Assembly (NCBI GenBank): GCA_025360665.1
Contig: JANYBU010000286.1
Span: 1-7,195 of the forward strand
Reading direction: 5' to 3'
DNA: 7,195 nt
From: Nitrospira sp.
GTDB lineage: Bacteria > Nitrospirota > Nitrospiria > Nitrospirales > Nitrospiraceae
Positions 1-6,486 of this stretch are shown in pieces (the first letter of the stretch is position 1; each line of letters begins with the position of its first letter). The notes under the pieces were generated by a model, which was not told the origin of the DNA, searched no databases, and saw nothing but the letters and a program-made list of their open reading frames with translations. Both the position numbers and the translations under genes were made by a program.

Positions 1-84
1 GTCAGGGTCGAGGTGGACGTCGAGCCGCGGCGAGCGAAAGACCCCTCAGATCACACATTCTTATGGGCGGAGTTTTCGGTCTAA
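1..84 (+). CDS. possible C-terminal end of an unidentified protein (5' end outside window)
   Basis: Reading from base 1 gives 27 residues ending in HTFLWAEFSV and a TAA stop at 82-84. The alternation of hydrophobic and charged residues (VRVEVDVEP, then HTFLWAEFSV) looks like two beta strands joined by a polar loop, which is why this frame is preferred to the two others that are also open here. I do not recognise the protein. The piece is too short to assign a family, and it could be chance. The next gene, a small zinc-ribbon protein, is on the opposite strand and converges on it, with about 90 bases between the two stops. Confidence 0.3.
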   Translation, partial: VRVEVDVEPRRAKDPSDHTFLWAEFSV

Positions 85-174
85 CCACGAGCGCAACGTC
101 CACACCTGCCCAATTCGGTCGGTTCGGCATGTCGTCCGCACCGACTGAACTGGCTCATGATCTCGCACGAACCA

Positions 175-345
175 TCAAGCCGCATCCAGAACCGGTTGCT
201 TCGCGCGCATCAGGGTCACGCGATTCTGTGCAATCAACGGATCGAGGACCAGGCCGCAATTGATACAGCGGAGCACCGCGGCTTCCGGCGAAAGCTCCGT
301 CCGCCACTCCTTCACCATCAGTCCTTTGCATTTTTGACAGGTCAT
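175..345 (-). CDS. small zinc-ribbon protein (56 aa)
   Basis: The protein begins MTCQKCKGLMVKEW and has two zinc knuckles, CQKC (C3, C6) and CINC (C27, C30), spaced as in a treble-clef or zinc-ribbon fold. A hydrophobic strand GLVLDPLI follows, then a basic tail. The knuckles should bind one structural Zn(II); there is no catalytic domain. The start is well supported: AGGAGG lies 8 bases upstream of the ATG on the minus strand. The gene stands alone, with no same-strand neighbour in the window. Zinc-ribbon micro-proteins of this layout (MxCxxC, RCxNCG) are, as I recall, frequent in Nitrospira genomes with no assigned role. Nucleic-acid binding or protein-protein contact is a guess. The cysteine spacing and ribosome binding site make it a real gene despite its length. 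Confidence 0.8.
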   Translation of the reverse strand: MTCQKCKGLMVKEWRTELSPEAAVLRCINCGLVLDPLIAQNRVTLMRAKQPVLDAA

Positions 346-350
346 CGGGC

Positions 351-359
351 CCACCTCCT
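351..359 (-). promoter_or_regulatory. strong ribosome binding site of the zinc-ribbon gene
   Basis: On the minus strand this reads AGGAGGTGG, a near-perfect anti-16S match. The AGGAGG core ends 8 bases before the ATG at 345. It decides the start of the 56-residue protein and rules out the longer overlapping reading frame that starts at 415. Confidence 0.75.
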
Positions 360-422
360 GTTGTCATGTGTTCCAGCGCCGACGAGTCGGCCTTGCACAA
401 GAGGAACTGTAGCATTGCAAGA

Positions 423-448
423 TTAACAGGGTGTTAACTGGCAGTTAA
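423..448. repeat. TTAACTG inverted repeat with an additional half-site
   Basis: TTAACTG (434-440) and CAGTTAA (442-448) form a perfect 7-bp inverted repeat around one central G. A third near-copy, TTAACAG, starts at 423, 11 bases (about one helical turn) before the second. Same-face spacing suits a dimeric DNA-binding protein, or the end of an insertion sequence with several transposase sites. It lies about 80-100 bases upstream of the minus-strand zinc-ribbon gene, so an operator role there is also possible. The repeat is seen; the function is inferred. Confidence 0.5.
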
Positions 449-517
449 AACTCTCTAATGTCTATACATGACGACATGCATGATGTTGCGGTGATCGGTG
501 CGGATAGCTGCACGAAG

Positions 518-577
518 GTCCTGTACTCAGTGACGAAGTCATGTACTGAGCAACTAAGTCCTGTATCAGGAGGGGGA
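518..577 (+). repeat. three degenerate tandem repeats, period 20 bp
   Basis: Three units start at 518, 538 and 558, each beginning GTC[C/A]TGTA. Units 1 and 2 agree at 15 of 20 positions, with the shared pattern GTC-TGTACT-AG--AC-AA. Unit 3 keeps the first 8 bases with one difference from unit 2, then diverges after CTGTATCAGG. The exact 20-bp spacing, about two helical turns, resembles arrays of transposase or regulator binding sites at insertion-sequence ends. No transposase gene is present. It is not a CRISPR: the unit is too short and there are no distinct spacers. Confidence 0.55.
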
Positions 578-612
578 GCGGAAATCAGCAGAAACAAGAA
601 ATCGAATTTGTA

Positions 613-640
613 TCGGGAAACGGGATTTGAACCCGTGACC
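613..640 (-). tRNA. tRNA 3'-end fragment (T-arm and acceptor strand), probable attachment-site scar
   Basis: On the minus strand a 5-bp T-stem ACGGG/CCCGT (632-636 with 620-624) closes the canonical 7-base loop TTCAAAT (625-631), which keeps the invariant TTC and A58. The acceptor 3' strand TTCCCGA (613-619) follows. GGTC (637-640) fits the variable loop. No encoded CCA follows. The 5' half is missing: where the gene should begin, near 688, there is no sequence complementary to the acceptor strand, and no D-arm or anticodon arm can be drawn. It is therefore a fragment, not a working tRNA. The T-arm and acceptor resemble tRNA-Gly, but isotype cannot be fixed without the anticodon. Tyrosine recombinases commonly integrate at exactly this part of a tRNA gene. 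Confidence 0.7.
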
Positions 641-823
641 ATGAAGCCGGAAGTTCTCCTTTGCCACTGGCTCCTTGACGGGGGAGCTTACGGAATGAGT
701 AGATCTATTCTCTTGCCAGAATTCATTGCATCCATCTTTGCCAGGTAGTCGTGACCTCGGGCGGCTTATTGACTCAGCTGTATTAGTAATCTGTATCTGA
801 ATTGGTTCATCCTGAATAGCCGC

Positions 824-1621
824 TCACTCAACTTCTATCACTGCATTCACCTGCGGCACCCCATACTCTGCGGCGCCGGTGAAGATCGTGAGATTCGGCA
901 ACACGTGCGCCGTGCCACTATTGTGTGTGTGACCGCAATACACGGTCAGCTGACAATGCGGTCTCGCCTCCATCGTCTCGCGCAGCACCTCTCCCACCGC
1001 CTGACAGGCAAAGAACGGAAGCCACTCATTATTGCTCACCTGACCCTGATACCAGCAGGATTCTCTGAAGGGAGGGACATGGGTAAGCAGAATCACCTGT
1101 CGGTACCGGTCAAAGGCGAGCGGCAGTGTCTTGCGGAGGTAGGTGGCGGCTTCATCTCCTAAGCGCAGAAGCTGTTGCTCCAGCTTGGAGGGAGTCAGCC
1201 CGGTCAGTTCCTTGATGAGCACGTGGTCGTTGAGCTTCACCGGAGACGTCGCATAGTTCCCATACCGACTGTCTCCCCACCCATCGTGTCCTACCAAGCC
1301 GGTTGATGCAGTCAGGGGTATGACACCGGCATCTGGGAGATACTTCAGCAACAGATTTGCGTGGCAGCCTTCGCGAACGGAGGCGCGCACCTCTCCAATC
1401 GATCCGTGATAGAAATCGTGGTTTCCCAGCACAAAATAGATGGGCTTGTGCAGAGCCTCGCTCATCCCATGAAGATGGGCCAGCAGTGAGGGTGCAACGG
1501 AGATATCTCCCGTGAGAAAGACGACATCCGGGTTGTGCGATGCGATGGTCGTAAAGAATGTGTCGCACCCCTGGCGACTCAAGAAGTCCAAATGAATATC
1601 CGTTAACCAGGCAGCTTGCAT
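824..1621 (-). CDS. calcineurin-like metallophosphoesterase (265 aa)
   Basis: A cytoplasmic hydrolase of the calcineurin-like metallophosphatase superfamily, expected to use two metal ions to cleave a phosphoester; the substrate is unknown. All metal and catalytic motifs are present and in order: D8-I-H10 near the N-terminus, G38-D39, G66-N67-H68-D69, H181 in LLTHVPPF, and G230-H-T-H233. GHDGW (111-115) is also typical of the group. There is no signal peptide or membrane segment. The reading frame is open to 1918, but the start at 1621 is chosen because AAAAGG lies 5 bases upstream, DxH then sits at its usual place close to the N-terminus, and any longer version would run into the divergent gene that starts at 1705. 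The two genes share an 83-base intergenic region and may be co-regulated. Distant homologues act on nucleotides, phosphoproteins, lipids or nucleic acids; the exact role here cannot be deduced. Confidence 0.88.
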   Translation of the reverse strand: MQAAWLTDIHLDFLSRQGCDTFFTTIASHNPDVVFLTGDISVAPSLLAHLHGMSEALHKPIYFVLGNHDFYHGSIGEVRASVREGCHANLLLKYLPDAGVIPLTASTGLVGHDGWGDSRYGNYATSPVKLNDHVLIKELTGLTPSKLEQQLLRLGDEAATYLRKTLPLAFDRYRQVILLTHVPPFRESCWYQGQVSNNEWLPFFACQAVGEVLRETMEARPHCQLTVYCGHTHNSGTAHVLPNLTIFTGAAEYGVPQVNAVIEVE

Positions 1622-1704
1622 ATTGGCCTTTTCACGATCCTGGAAATCAGCAGGCGCCATCGTACTATGAAAAACCCAGCGTTCACCATCTGAGGGAGGT
1701 GCGT
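1622..1704. promoter_or_regulatory. divergent intergenic region between the phosphoesterase and the HTH-like gene
   Basis: This 83-base gap separates two genes transcribed away from each other, so both promoters should lie in it or overlap the gene starts. Each gene has a ribosome binding site here: AAAAGG on the minus strand (1627-1632) and GGGAGG on the plus strand (1694-1699). I see no clear -35/-10 pair and no strong operator palindrome. Confidence 0.5.
1694..1699 (+). promoter_or_regulatory. ribosome binding site fixing the start of the HTH-like protein
   Basis: GGGAGG ends 5 bases before the ATG at 1705. The same frame is open back to an ATG at 1558, but that would overlap the divergent phosphoesterase coding region by 64 bases and has no comparable site. 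The conserved N-terminal motif also begins soon after the 1705 start. Confidence 0.7.
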
Positions 1705-2832
1705 ATGGAATCCGATCATCCGCCGTCTCGCATCGTTCAGCGACAAGTACTGTACGAACAAGTCTGGGCCCAGCCCATGACCAAACTGGCCATGGAGTAT
1801 GGGATCTCGAATGTGGCATTGGCCAAGATTTGTAAGAAACTAAACATCCTCTACCCCTGGCGTGGCTACTGGCGCAGGAAAGAGACAGGCAAAGCGGTGA
1901 AGCCGCTTCCGCTGCCACCGAACTCAGATCCGACGAAGCAGGCTGTGACGATCCATCGGACCATTCGACCTGAGTCCCTAGAACCCATATCAGAAGACAC
2001 CTCTCAGCGCATCATGGCCGAACAGGCGCCCGAACAGAAGATCGAAGTGCCGGATCGTCTTGGCAAACCACACCGATTATTGAGCGAGCATCTCATCGAA
2101 TGGCGATCACCCAAAGTGGATGAGTACGGGGCCATTTGGTCGGGAAATATCAGACAACTCAATATACGGGTGAGTCCTAAGAGCCTCTCTCGAGCATTGC
2201 GGATCATGAACACGCTCTTCTTGGCGCTGGAAGCCCGTGGTTATCCGGTTGGGATTCAGGAGGGGTACAAACGGTCCCTCGGTGTGCGCATCGATGGAGA
2301 ATCGATTGAGTTCGGCCTCGAAGAGAAGTTTCGGCGTCTTGATCATCCCGACCAGAAGAACCCGCGGCTCCAGTCCTGGGAGCGTGAGCGCCACCAATAC
2401 GTCCCCTCCGGCATCCTGTTCCTGAAGATCACCCAGTGGGGAGCCGATGGACTCCAGAAAACCTGGAGTGATGGGAAAACGAGCAAGCTTGAATCGTGTC
2501 TGAATGACGTTGTCGTGGGACTCCTTAAAGTGGCCGAGGCTGCTAGGGCACGGCGACTGAAGCAGGAGCAAGAAGAGCAGATCAGACGTGAAGCAGAGCG
2601 GCGCCGTCAGGAAGAAGCGCAAAAACGACAACAGGAATTGGCTAGTAGACAGAAGCTGGAGCAAGAAGCCGCCAGTTGGACAAAAGCTCAGCAGCTTCGG
2701 GCCTATCTCGCAGCGCTCAAGGACATGCTGAATGCCAAGCATGGCGAGATTCAGTCTGGAAGCCAAGCAGATCAATGGCTTACCTGGGCCCACCAACATG
2801 CGGACAGGCGTGATCCACTGGTAAATGCATGA
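1705..2832 (+). CDS. uncharacterised protein with N-terminal HTH-like region and C-terminal coiled coil (375 aa)
   Basis: Residues 13-60 carry a compact motif: RQVLYEQVW, then PMTKLAMEYGISNVALAKICKKLNI, then PWRGYW. The middle part reads as a helix-turn-helix (turn at EYGIS, recognition helix NVALAKICKKLN). I recall this N-terminal pattern (LYexVW..PMtkLA.eyGiS.valAkiC...RGYW) in many bacterial proteins annotated only as hypothetical, often in accessory regions. The middle region (about 120-270) is mixed alpha/beta with no motif I can name. Residues 278-325 are rich in R, E, Q and K (for example RRLKQEQEEQIRREAERR) and should form a coiled coil, suggesting self-assembly. There are no membrane segments or visible catalytic motif. 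It is divergent from the phosphoesterase and 103 bases upstream of hsdM on the same strand. A DNA-binding or regulatory role is inferred from the HTH-like part only. Confidence 0.85.
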   Translation: MESDHPPSRIVQRQVLYEQVWAQPMTKLAMEYGISNVALAKICKKLNILYPWRGYWRRKETGKAVKPLPLPPNSDPTKQAVTIHRTIRPESLEPISEDTSQRIMAEQAPEQKIEVPDRLGKPHRLLSEHLIEWRSPKVDEYGAIWSGNIRQLNIRVSPKSLSRALRIMNTLFLALEARGYPVGIQEGYKRSLGVRIDGESIEFGLEEKFRRLDHPDQKNPRLQSWERERHQYVPSGILFLKITQWGADGLQKTWSDGKTSKLESCLNDVVVGLLKVAEAARARRLKQEQEEQIRREAERRRQEEAQKRQQELASRQKLEQEAASWTKAQQLRAYLAALKDMLNAKHGEIQSGSQADQWLTWAHQHADRRDPLVNA

Positions 2833-2843
2833 AAATGCAATCA

Positions 2844-2881
2844 TTCCCCTTCCCAAGTTGGGGTGATTTCCCATGGGGAAA
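2844..2881. repeat. two adjacent short inverted repeats between the HTH-like gene and hsdM
   Basis: CCCAA/TTGGG (2852-2856 and 2858-2862) and TTTCCC/GGGAAA (2867-2872 and 2876-2881, centre ATG) lie side by side about 20-50 bases after the stop at 2832. Loops of 1-3 bases are too tight for ideal hairpins, and no U-run follows, so a standard rho-independent terminator is doubtful. They could instead be protein-binding half-sites upstream of the restriction-modification operon. Confidence 0.35.
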
Positions 2882-2935
2882 GGGCTATTCTTCCGCGCAA
2901 TAGCTCCTGTGAACAAACGAGGTTACAACTGACAC

Positions 2936-5392
2936 ATGGCGATTAAGAAATCCGAACTCTATAGTTCTCTCTGGGCAGGTTGCGATGAGCTGCGCGGCGG
3001 GATGGATGCCTCGCAGTACAAGGATTACGTCCTCGTCCTGTTGTTTATGAAGTACGTCTCCGATAAGGCTGCTAGCCAAAAAGGCTACCTTCTCGACGTA
3101 CCAAAGGGCGGCAGCTTTGCCGACATGGTCGCCCTGAAGCACGACAAGGAGATCGGCGACAAGATCAACAAGATCATCGCCAGGCTCGCTGGGGCCAACG
3201 ACCTCAAGGGCGTGATCGACGTCGCCGACTTCAACGACGCCGACAAGCTGGGCAAGGGCAAGGATATGGTGGACCGCCTCTCCAAGCTTGTCACCATCTT
3301 TCAGGACCTAGACTTCGGGAGAAATCGTGCTGAGGGCGACGACCTGCTCGGCGATGCCTACGAATATCTCATGCGGCACTTTGCCACCGAGTCGGGCAAA
3401 AGCAAGGGGCAGTTCTACACGCCGGCGGAAGTCTCGCGCATCATGGCCAAGGTCATCGGCGTCGGTGACGCGAAGTCAGCCACTCAGACCATCCACGACC
3501 CGACTTGTGGTTCTGGTTCGCTGCTCCTCAAGGCGCACGATGAGGCGAAGGAGCGCACCGGGCTTGACCTCGCGCTCTATGGGCAGGAGATGGACAACGC
3601 TACCAAGGCGCTCGCCAAGATGAACATGATCCTCCACGACTGCCCTACGGCGGATATCTGGCAGGACAACAGTGTTTCCAGTCCACACTTCAAGGATGCC
3701 AAGACCGGCGCGCTTAAGACCTTTGACTTTGTCGTCGCCAATCCTCCGTTCTCCACCAAGGCGTGGAGCAACGGTTTCAATCCGAACGAGGATGAGTTTC
3801 ATCGATTTGAGTTCGGCACTCCGCCCCAGAAGAACGGCGACTACGCCTTCCTGTTGCACGTACTTGCTTGCCTGAAGAGCACGGGCAAAGGCGCGATCAT
3901 TCTCCCGCATGGCGTGCTCTTCCGTGGCGGGGCCGAGGCTGATATTCGCAAGGAGATCGTGAAGCGCGGCTACATCAAGGGCATCATCGGCCTTCCGGCA
4001 AATCTTTTCTACGGCACCGGCATTCCTGCCTGCATCCTTGTGCTCGACAAGGAACACGCTCACGCCCGCAAAGGAATCTTCATGATCGACGCGTCAAAGG
4101 AGTTCATCAAGGACGGCAACAAGAACCGTCTACGCGCCCAGGACATCCACAAGATCGTGGACGCCTTCACGCGCCAGGCCGAAATCCCACGCTACTCGCG
4201 CATGGTGTCGGTGTTGGAGATCAGCGACCCGAAGAACGACTTCAACCTCAACCTCCCGCGCTACATTGACAGCACCGAGCCGGAGGACTTACAGGACATC
4301 GACGGCCATTTGCGCGGCGGCATTCCGGATCGCGATATCGATGAGCTCAAACGCTACTGGCAGGTCATCCCCAGCGTGCGCGTCGCACTGTTCAAAAAGG
4401 CGGACCGGCCAAGCTACAGCCAACTCCGGGTCGCCGCCGCAGACATCAAGGCCGCCATCTTCGGCCACACAGAGTTTACCGCCTTCAATGAATCCGCGAC
4501 CAAGCTGTTCGCCAAGTGGAAAACGGTCAACACCCCGCGGCTGAAGGGCATCGACACAAGCACCAAACCCAAGTTGCTTATCGAAACGCTCGCCGAGGGC
4601 CTGCTTGGCACCTTCGAGAAGGCTAAGCTGCTCGACCCCTACGACGTGTATCAACACCTCATGGACTACTGGGCCGAGACCATGCAGGACGACGTGTACA
4701 TGATCGTGAGCGACGGCTGGCGCGGAGCCGCCAAGCCCCGGCTCATCATTGAGGACAAGACCAAGAAAACGAAGGAAAAGCCAGACTTCACCGTCGGTAA
4801 ACTGAAATATAAAACCGAGTTGATCCCGACCTCCCTAGTCATCGCTCGCTACTTCGCCGCCGAGCAGGCGGCCATCGAAAAGCTGGAGGTCGAGGTCACG
4901 GTCATCGAGCAGGCGATGGAAGAAATGGCCGAGGAACAGAGCGGCGAGGAAGGGCTACTGGAGGCGGCGAAGAACGACAAGGACAAGCTCACCAAAGCGT
5001 CCGTGGCGGCCCGTCTGAAGAAAACCAAAGGCGACAAGGACGCGGCGGAAGAGCGCAAAGTGCTGAACGACTACATCGCCCTCCTCGACAAAGAAGCGGC
5101 CACCAGCGCGAAGGTTAATGCCACACAGGACGCGCTTATGGCCAAGGTCGCAGCGCAATATGGCAAGTTGACCGAGGACGAGATTAAGTCGCTCCTGGTG
5201 AACGACAAATGGCTGGCGACGCTGGCCTCCACCGTGCAGGGCGAACTCGACCGCGTTTCGCAGACTCTTACTGGGCGTATTAAGCAACTTGCCGAACGCT
5301 ACGCCATCCCGCTACCAAAACTTACCGATGACGTAAAAACTCTCGCAGCCCGCGTGGACGAACACCTCAAGAAGATGGGCGCGGTATGCTGA
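2936..5392 (+). CDS. hsdM: type I restriction-modification system DNA methyltransferase subunit HsdM (818 aa)
   Basis: The modification subunit transfers a methyl group from S-adenosylmethionine to adenine N6 within a target chosen by HsdS, usually as an M2S1 complex. The N-terminus (MAIKKSELYSSLW...DELRGGMDASQYKDY) is the classic HsdM N-terminal helical domain (about 1-145). QFYTP (159-163) opens the methyltransferase domain, followed by the AdoMet-binding motif DPTCGSGS (188-195) and the catalytic NPPF (269-272). The length is far above the usual 500-540 residues. From about 480 a C-terminal extension follows, with charged coiled-coil stretches near 645-735; long HsdM versions of this kind exist. 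The start is set by the canonical N-terminus, although its ribosome binding site is poor (GAGG 13 bases upstream). The last 7 bases overlap hsdS, so translation is probably coupled. All methyltransferase motifs are intact, so it should be active. Confidence 0.96.
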   Translation: MAIKKSELYSSLWAGCDELRGGMDASQYKDYVLVLLFMKYVSDKAASQKGYLLDVPKGGSFADMVALKHDKEIGDKINKIIARLAGANDLKGVIDVADFNDADKLGKGKDMVDRLSKLVTIFQDLDFGRNRAEGDDLLGDAYEYLMRHFATESGKSKGQFYTPAEVSRIMAKVIGVGDAKSATQTIHDPTCGSGSLLLKAHDEAKERTGLDLALYGQEMDNATKALAKMNMILHDCPTADIWQDNSVSSPHFKDAKTGALKTFDFVVANPPFSTKAWSNGFNPNEDEFHRFEFGTPPQKNGDYAFLLHVLACLKSTGKGAIILPHGVLFRGGAEADIRKEIVKRGYIKGIIGLPANLFYGTGIPACILVLDKEHAHARKGIFMIDASKEFIKDGNKNRLRAQDIHKIVDAFTRQAEIPRYSRMVSVLEISDPKNDFNLNLPRYIDSTEPEDLQDIDGHLRGGIPDRDIDELKRYWQVIPSVRVALFKKADRPSYSQLRVAAADIKAAIFGHTEFTAFNESATKLFAKWKTVNTPRLKGIDTSTKPKLLIETLAEGLLGTFEKAKLLDPYDVYQHLMDYWAETMQDDVYMIVSDGWRGAAKPRLIIEDKTKKTKEKPDFTVGKLKYKTELIPTSLVIARYFAAEQAAIEKLEVEVTVIEQAMEEMAEEQSGEEGLLEAAKNDKDKLTKASVAARLKKTKGDKDAAEERKVLNDYIALLDKEAATSAKVNATQDALMAKVAAQYGKLTEDEIKSLLVNDKWLATLASTVQGELDRVSQTLTGRIKQLAERYAIPLPKLTDDVKTLAARVDEHLKKMGAVC

Positions 5393-6486
5393 CTACGGCT
5401 TGGAACGAAGTAGATTTCGGGCAAGTTGCCACTCTACAGCGTGGCTACGATCTTCCATCCAGGGCACGAAAACGCGGCACAGTCCCTGTTGTTACCTCGA
5501 CCGGGATAACTGATACTCACGCCGAAGCTAGGGAGCGTGCGCCCGGCGTAGTTACGGGCCGCTACGGCACAAACGGCGAGGTGTTCTTTATTGAAGAGGA
5601 CTACTGGCCTCACAACACCACGCTTTTTGTTAAGGATTTCCATAGTAACGATCCGCTGTTCGTTTCTTACCTGCTTCGCACAATTGACTTCCAATCGCAC
5701 AGCGGCAAGAGCGGCGTTCCTGGTGTCAACCGCAACGACCTGCATGCGTTGAGAGTCAGCATTCCGCCAACAGTGGCCGAGCAACGCGCCATCGCGGGGG
5801 CTTTGAGCGATGTGGATGAACTGATCGGCAGGCTGGATCAGCTCATCGCCAAGAAGCGCAACCTCAAACAGGCCACCATGCAGCAGCTCCTCACCGGCCA
5901 AACCCGCCTGCCTGGCTTCGGTGGCAAGTGGGAGGTGAAGAAGATTGGCGAGTTGTTGAAATATGAACGGCCGGACAAGTATTTCGTGAAAAGCGACGAT
6001 TACCAGGATAGCGCGAAAACTCCTGTGTTGACAGCAAACAAGTCATTTGTCTTGGGCCATACGAACGAAGATTTCGGAATCTACGACGACTTGCCTGCAA
6101 TCATCTTTGACGATTTCACGACAGACAGCAAATTCGTCGAATTTCGATTCAAGATTAAGTCCTCTGCAATCAAGATACTGAAGGCCAGAAGTGCAGAGGC
6201 GAACCTCAAGTTTGTGTATGAGAGGATGCGCCTCATTAATTTCCCGCTTGGTGAGTACAAGCGACACTATATTTCTGAATTTCAAATCATAGAGATTCCG
6301 ACACCAAAACCCGCCGAACAAACAGCCATCGCCGTGGTACTGTCGGACATGGACGCGGAGCTTGCGGCGTTGGAGCAGCAGCGCGACAAGACCCGCGCCC
6401 TCAAGCAGGGCATGATGCAGGAACTGTTGACGGGGCGGATCAGGTTGCCCCTGCCGGACGCAATGAAGGATGCGAAGACTTTATGA
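5386..6486 (+). CDS. hsdS: type I restriction-modification system specificity subunit HsdS (366 aa)
   Basis: HsdS reads the bipartite DNA target for the M (and R) subunits. The layout is classic: target recognition domain 1 (about 1-130, ending SGVPGVNRNDLHALRVSIPP), conserved helical spacer 1 (131-176, AEQRAIAGALSDVDELI...LLTGQTRLP), recognition domain 2 (about 180-305), and conserved spacer 2 (310-355, AEQTAIAVVLSDMDAEL...LLTGRIRLP). The two spacers align without gaps over 46 residues with 26 identities, the internal duplication that gives HsdS its pseudo-symmetry. At 366 residues it is slightly compact but complete. The first recognition domain differs clearly from the second, so the two half-targets should differ. 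The actual recognition sequence cannot be read from the protein. ATG overlaps the hsdM stop by 7 bases, and the stop overlaps the next gene as ATGA, showing a tightly coupled operon. Confidence 0.95.
   Translation: MLTTAWNEVDFGQVATLQRGYDLPSRARKRGTVPVVTSTGITDTHAEARERAPGVVTGRYGTNGEVFFIEEDYWPHNTTLFVKDFHSNDPLFVSYLLRTIDFQSHSGKSGVPGVNRNDLHALRVSIPPTVAEQRAIAGALSDVDELIGRLDQLIAKKRNLKQATMQQLLTGQTRLPGFGGKWEVKKIGELLKYERPDKYFVKSDDYQDSAKTPVLTANKSFVLGHTNEDFGIYDDLPAIIFDDFTTDSKFVEFRFKIKSSAIKILKARSAEANLKFVYERMRLINFPLGEYKRHYISEFQIIEIPTPKPAEQTAIAVVLSDMDAELAALEQQRDKTRALKQGMMQELLTGRIRLPLPDAMKDAKTL

Larger units (their letters stand above)
346..823. other. gene-free stretch with repeats and a tRNA remnant
   Basis: No convincing coding region lies between the zinc-ribbon start and the end of the metallophosphoesterase gene. 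The stretch holds a 14-bp palindrome GCCGACGAGTCGGC (378-391) in the leader of the zinc-ribbon gene, the TTAACTG palindrome (434-448), the 20-bp tandem repeats (518-577), and the tRNA 3' end (613-640). A small hairpin follows (GCTCC/GGAGC, about 670-687). The open frames here, such as 458-748, have no family signature and cross the tRNA piece. It reads as a decayed junction between core and acquired DNA. Confidence 0.6.

Noticed and set aside
116..147. Inverted repeat CGGTCGGT ... ACCGACTG between the convergent genes, considered as a terminator
   Set aside because: One mismatch in 8, a 16-base loop and no T-run on either strand.
518..577. CRISPR array
   Set aside because: Units are only 20 bp, degenerate and contiguous, without spacers or nearby cas genes.
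445..642. 65-residue minus-strand open frame beginning MVTGSNPVS
   Set aside because: The MVTGSNPVS start is the well-known false translation of a tRNA T-arm, which is what lies there.
458..748. 96-residue plus-strand open frame in the gene-free stretch
   Set aside because: It reads through the tandem repeats and the tRNA fragment and has no recognisable motif.
688..765. Short minus-strand reading ending DYLAKMDAMNSGKRIDLLIP before a TAA, next to the tRNA fragment; considered as an integrase relic
   Set aside because: Only 25 residues between two stops and no recombinase motif; protein-like but not supportable.
2107..2916. 269-residue minus-strand open frame opposite the HTH-like gene
   Set aside because: No domain, no plausible ribosome binding site, and fully opposite a gene with a conserved N-terminal motif and good start.
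3476..4063. 195-residue minus-strand open frame inside hsdM
   Set aside because: Antisense of the AdoMet and NPPF motifs of hsdM; shadow caused by high GC content.
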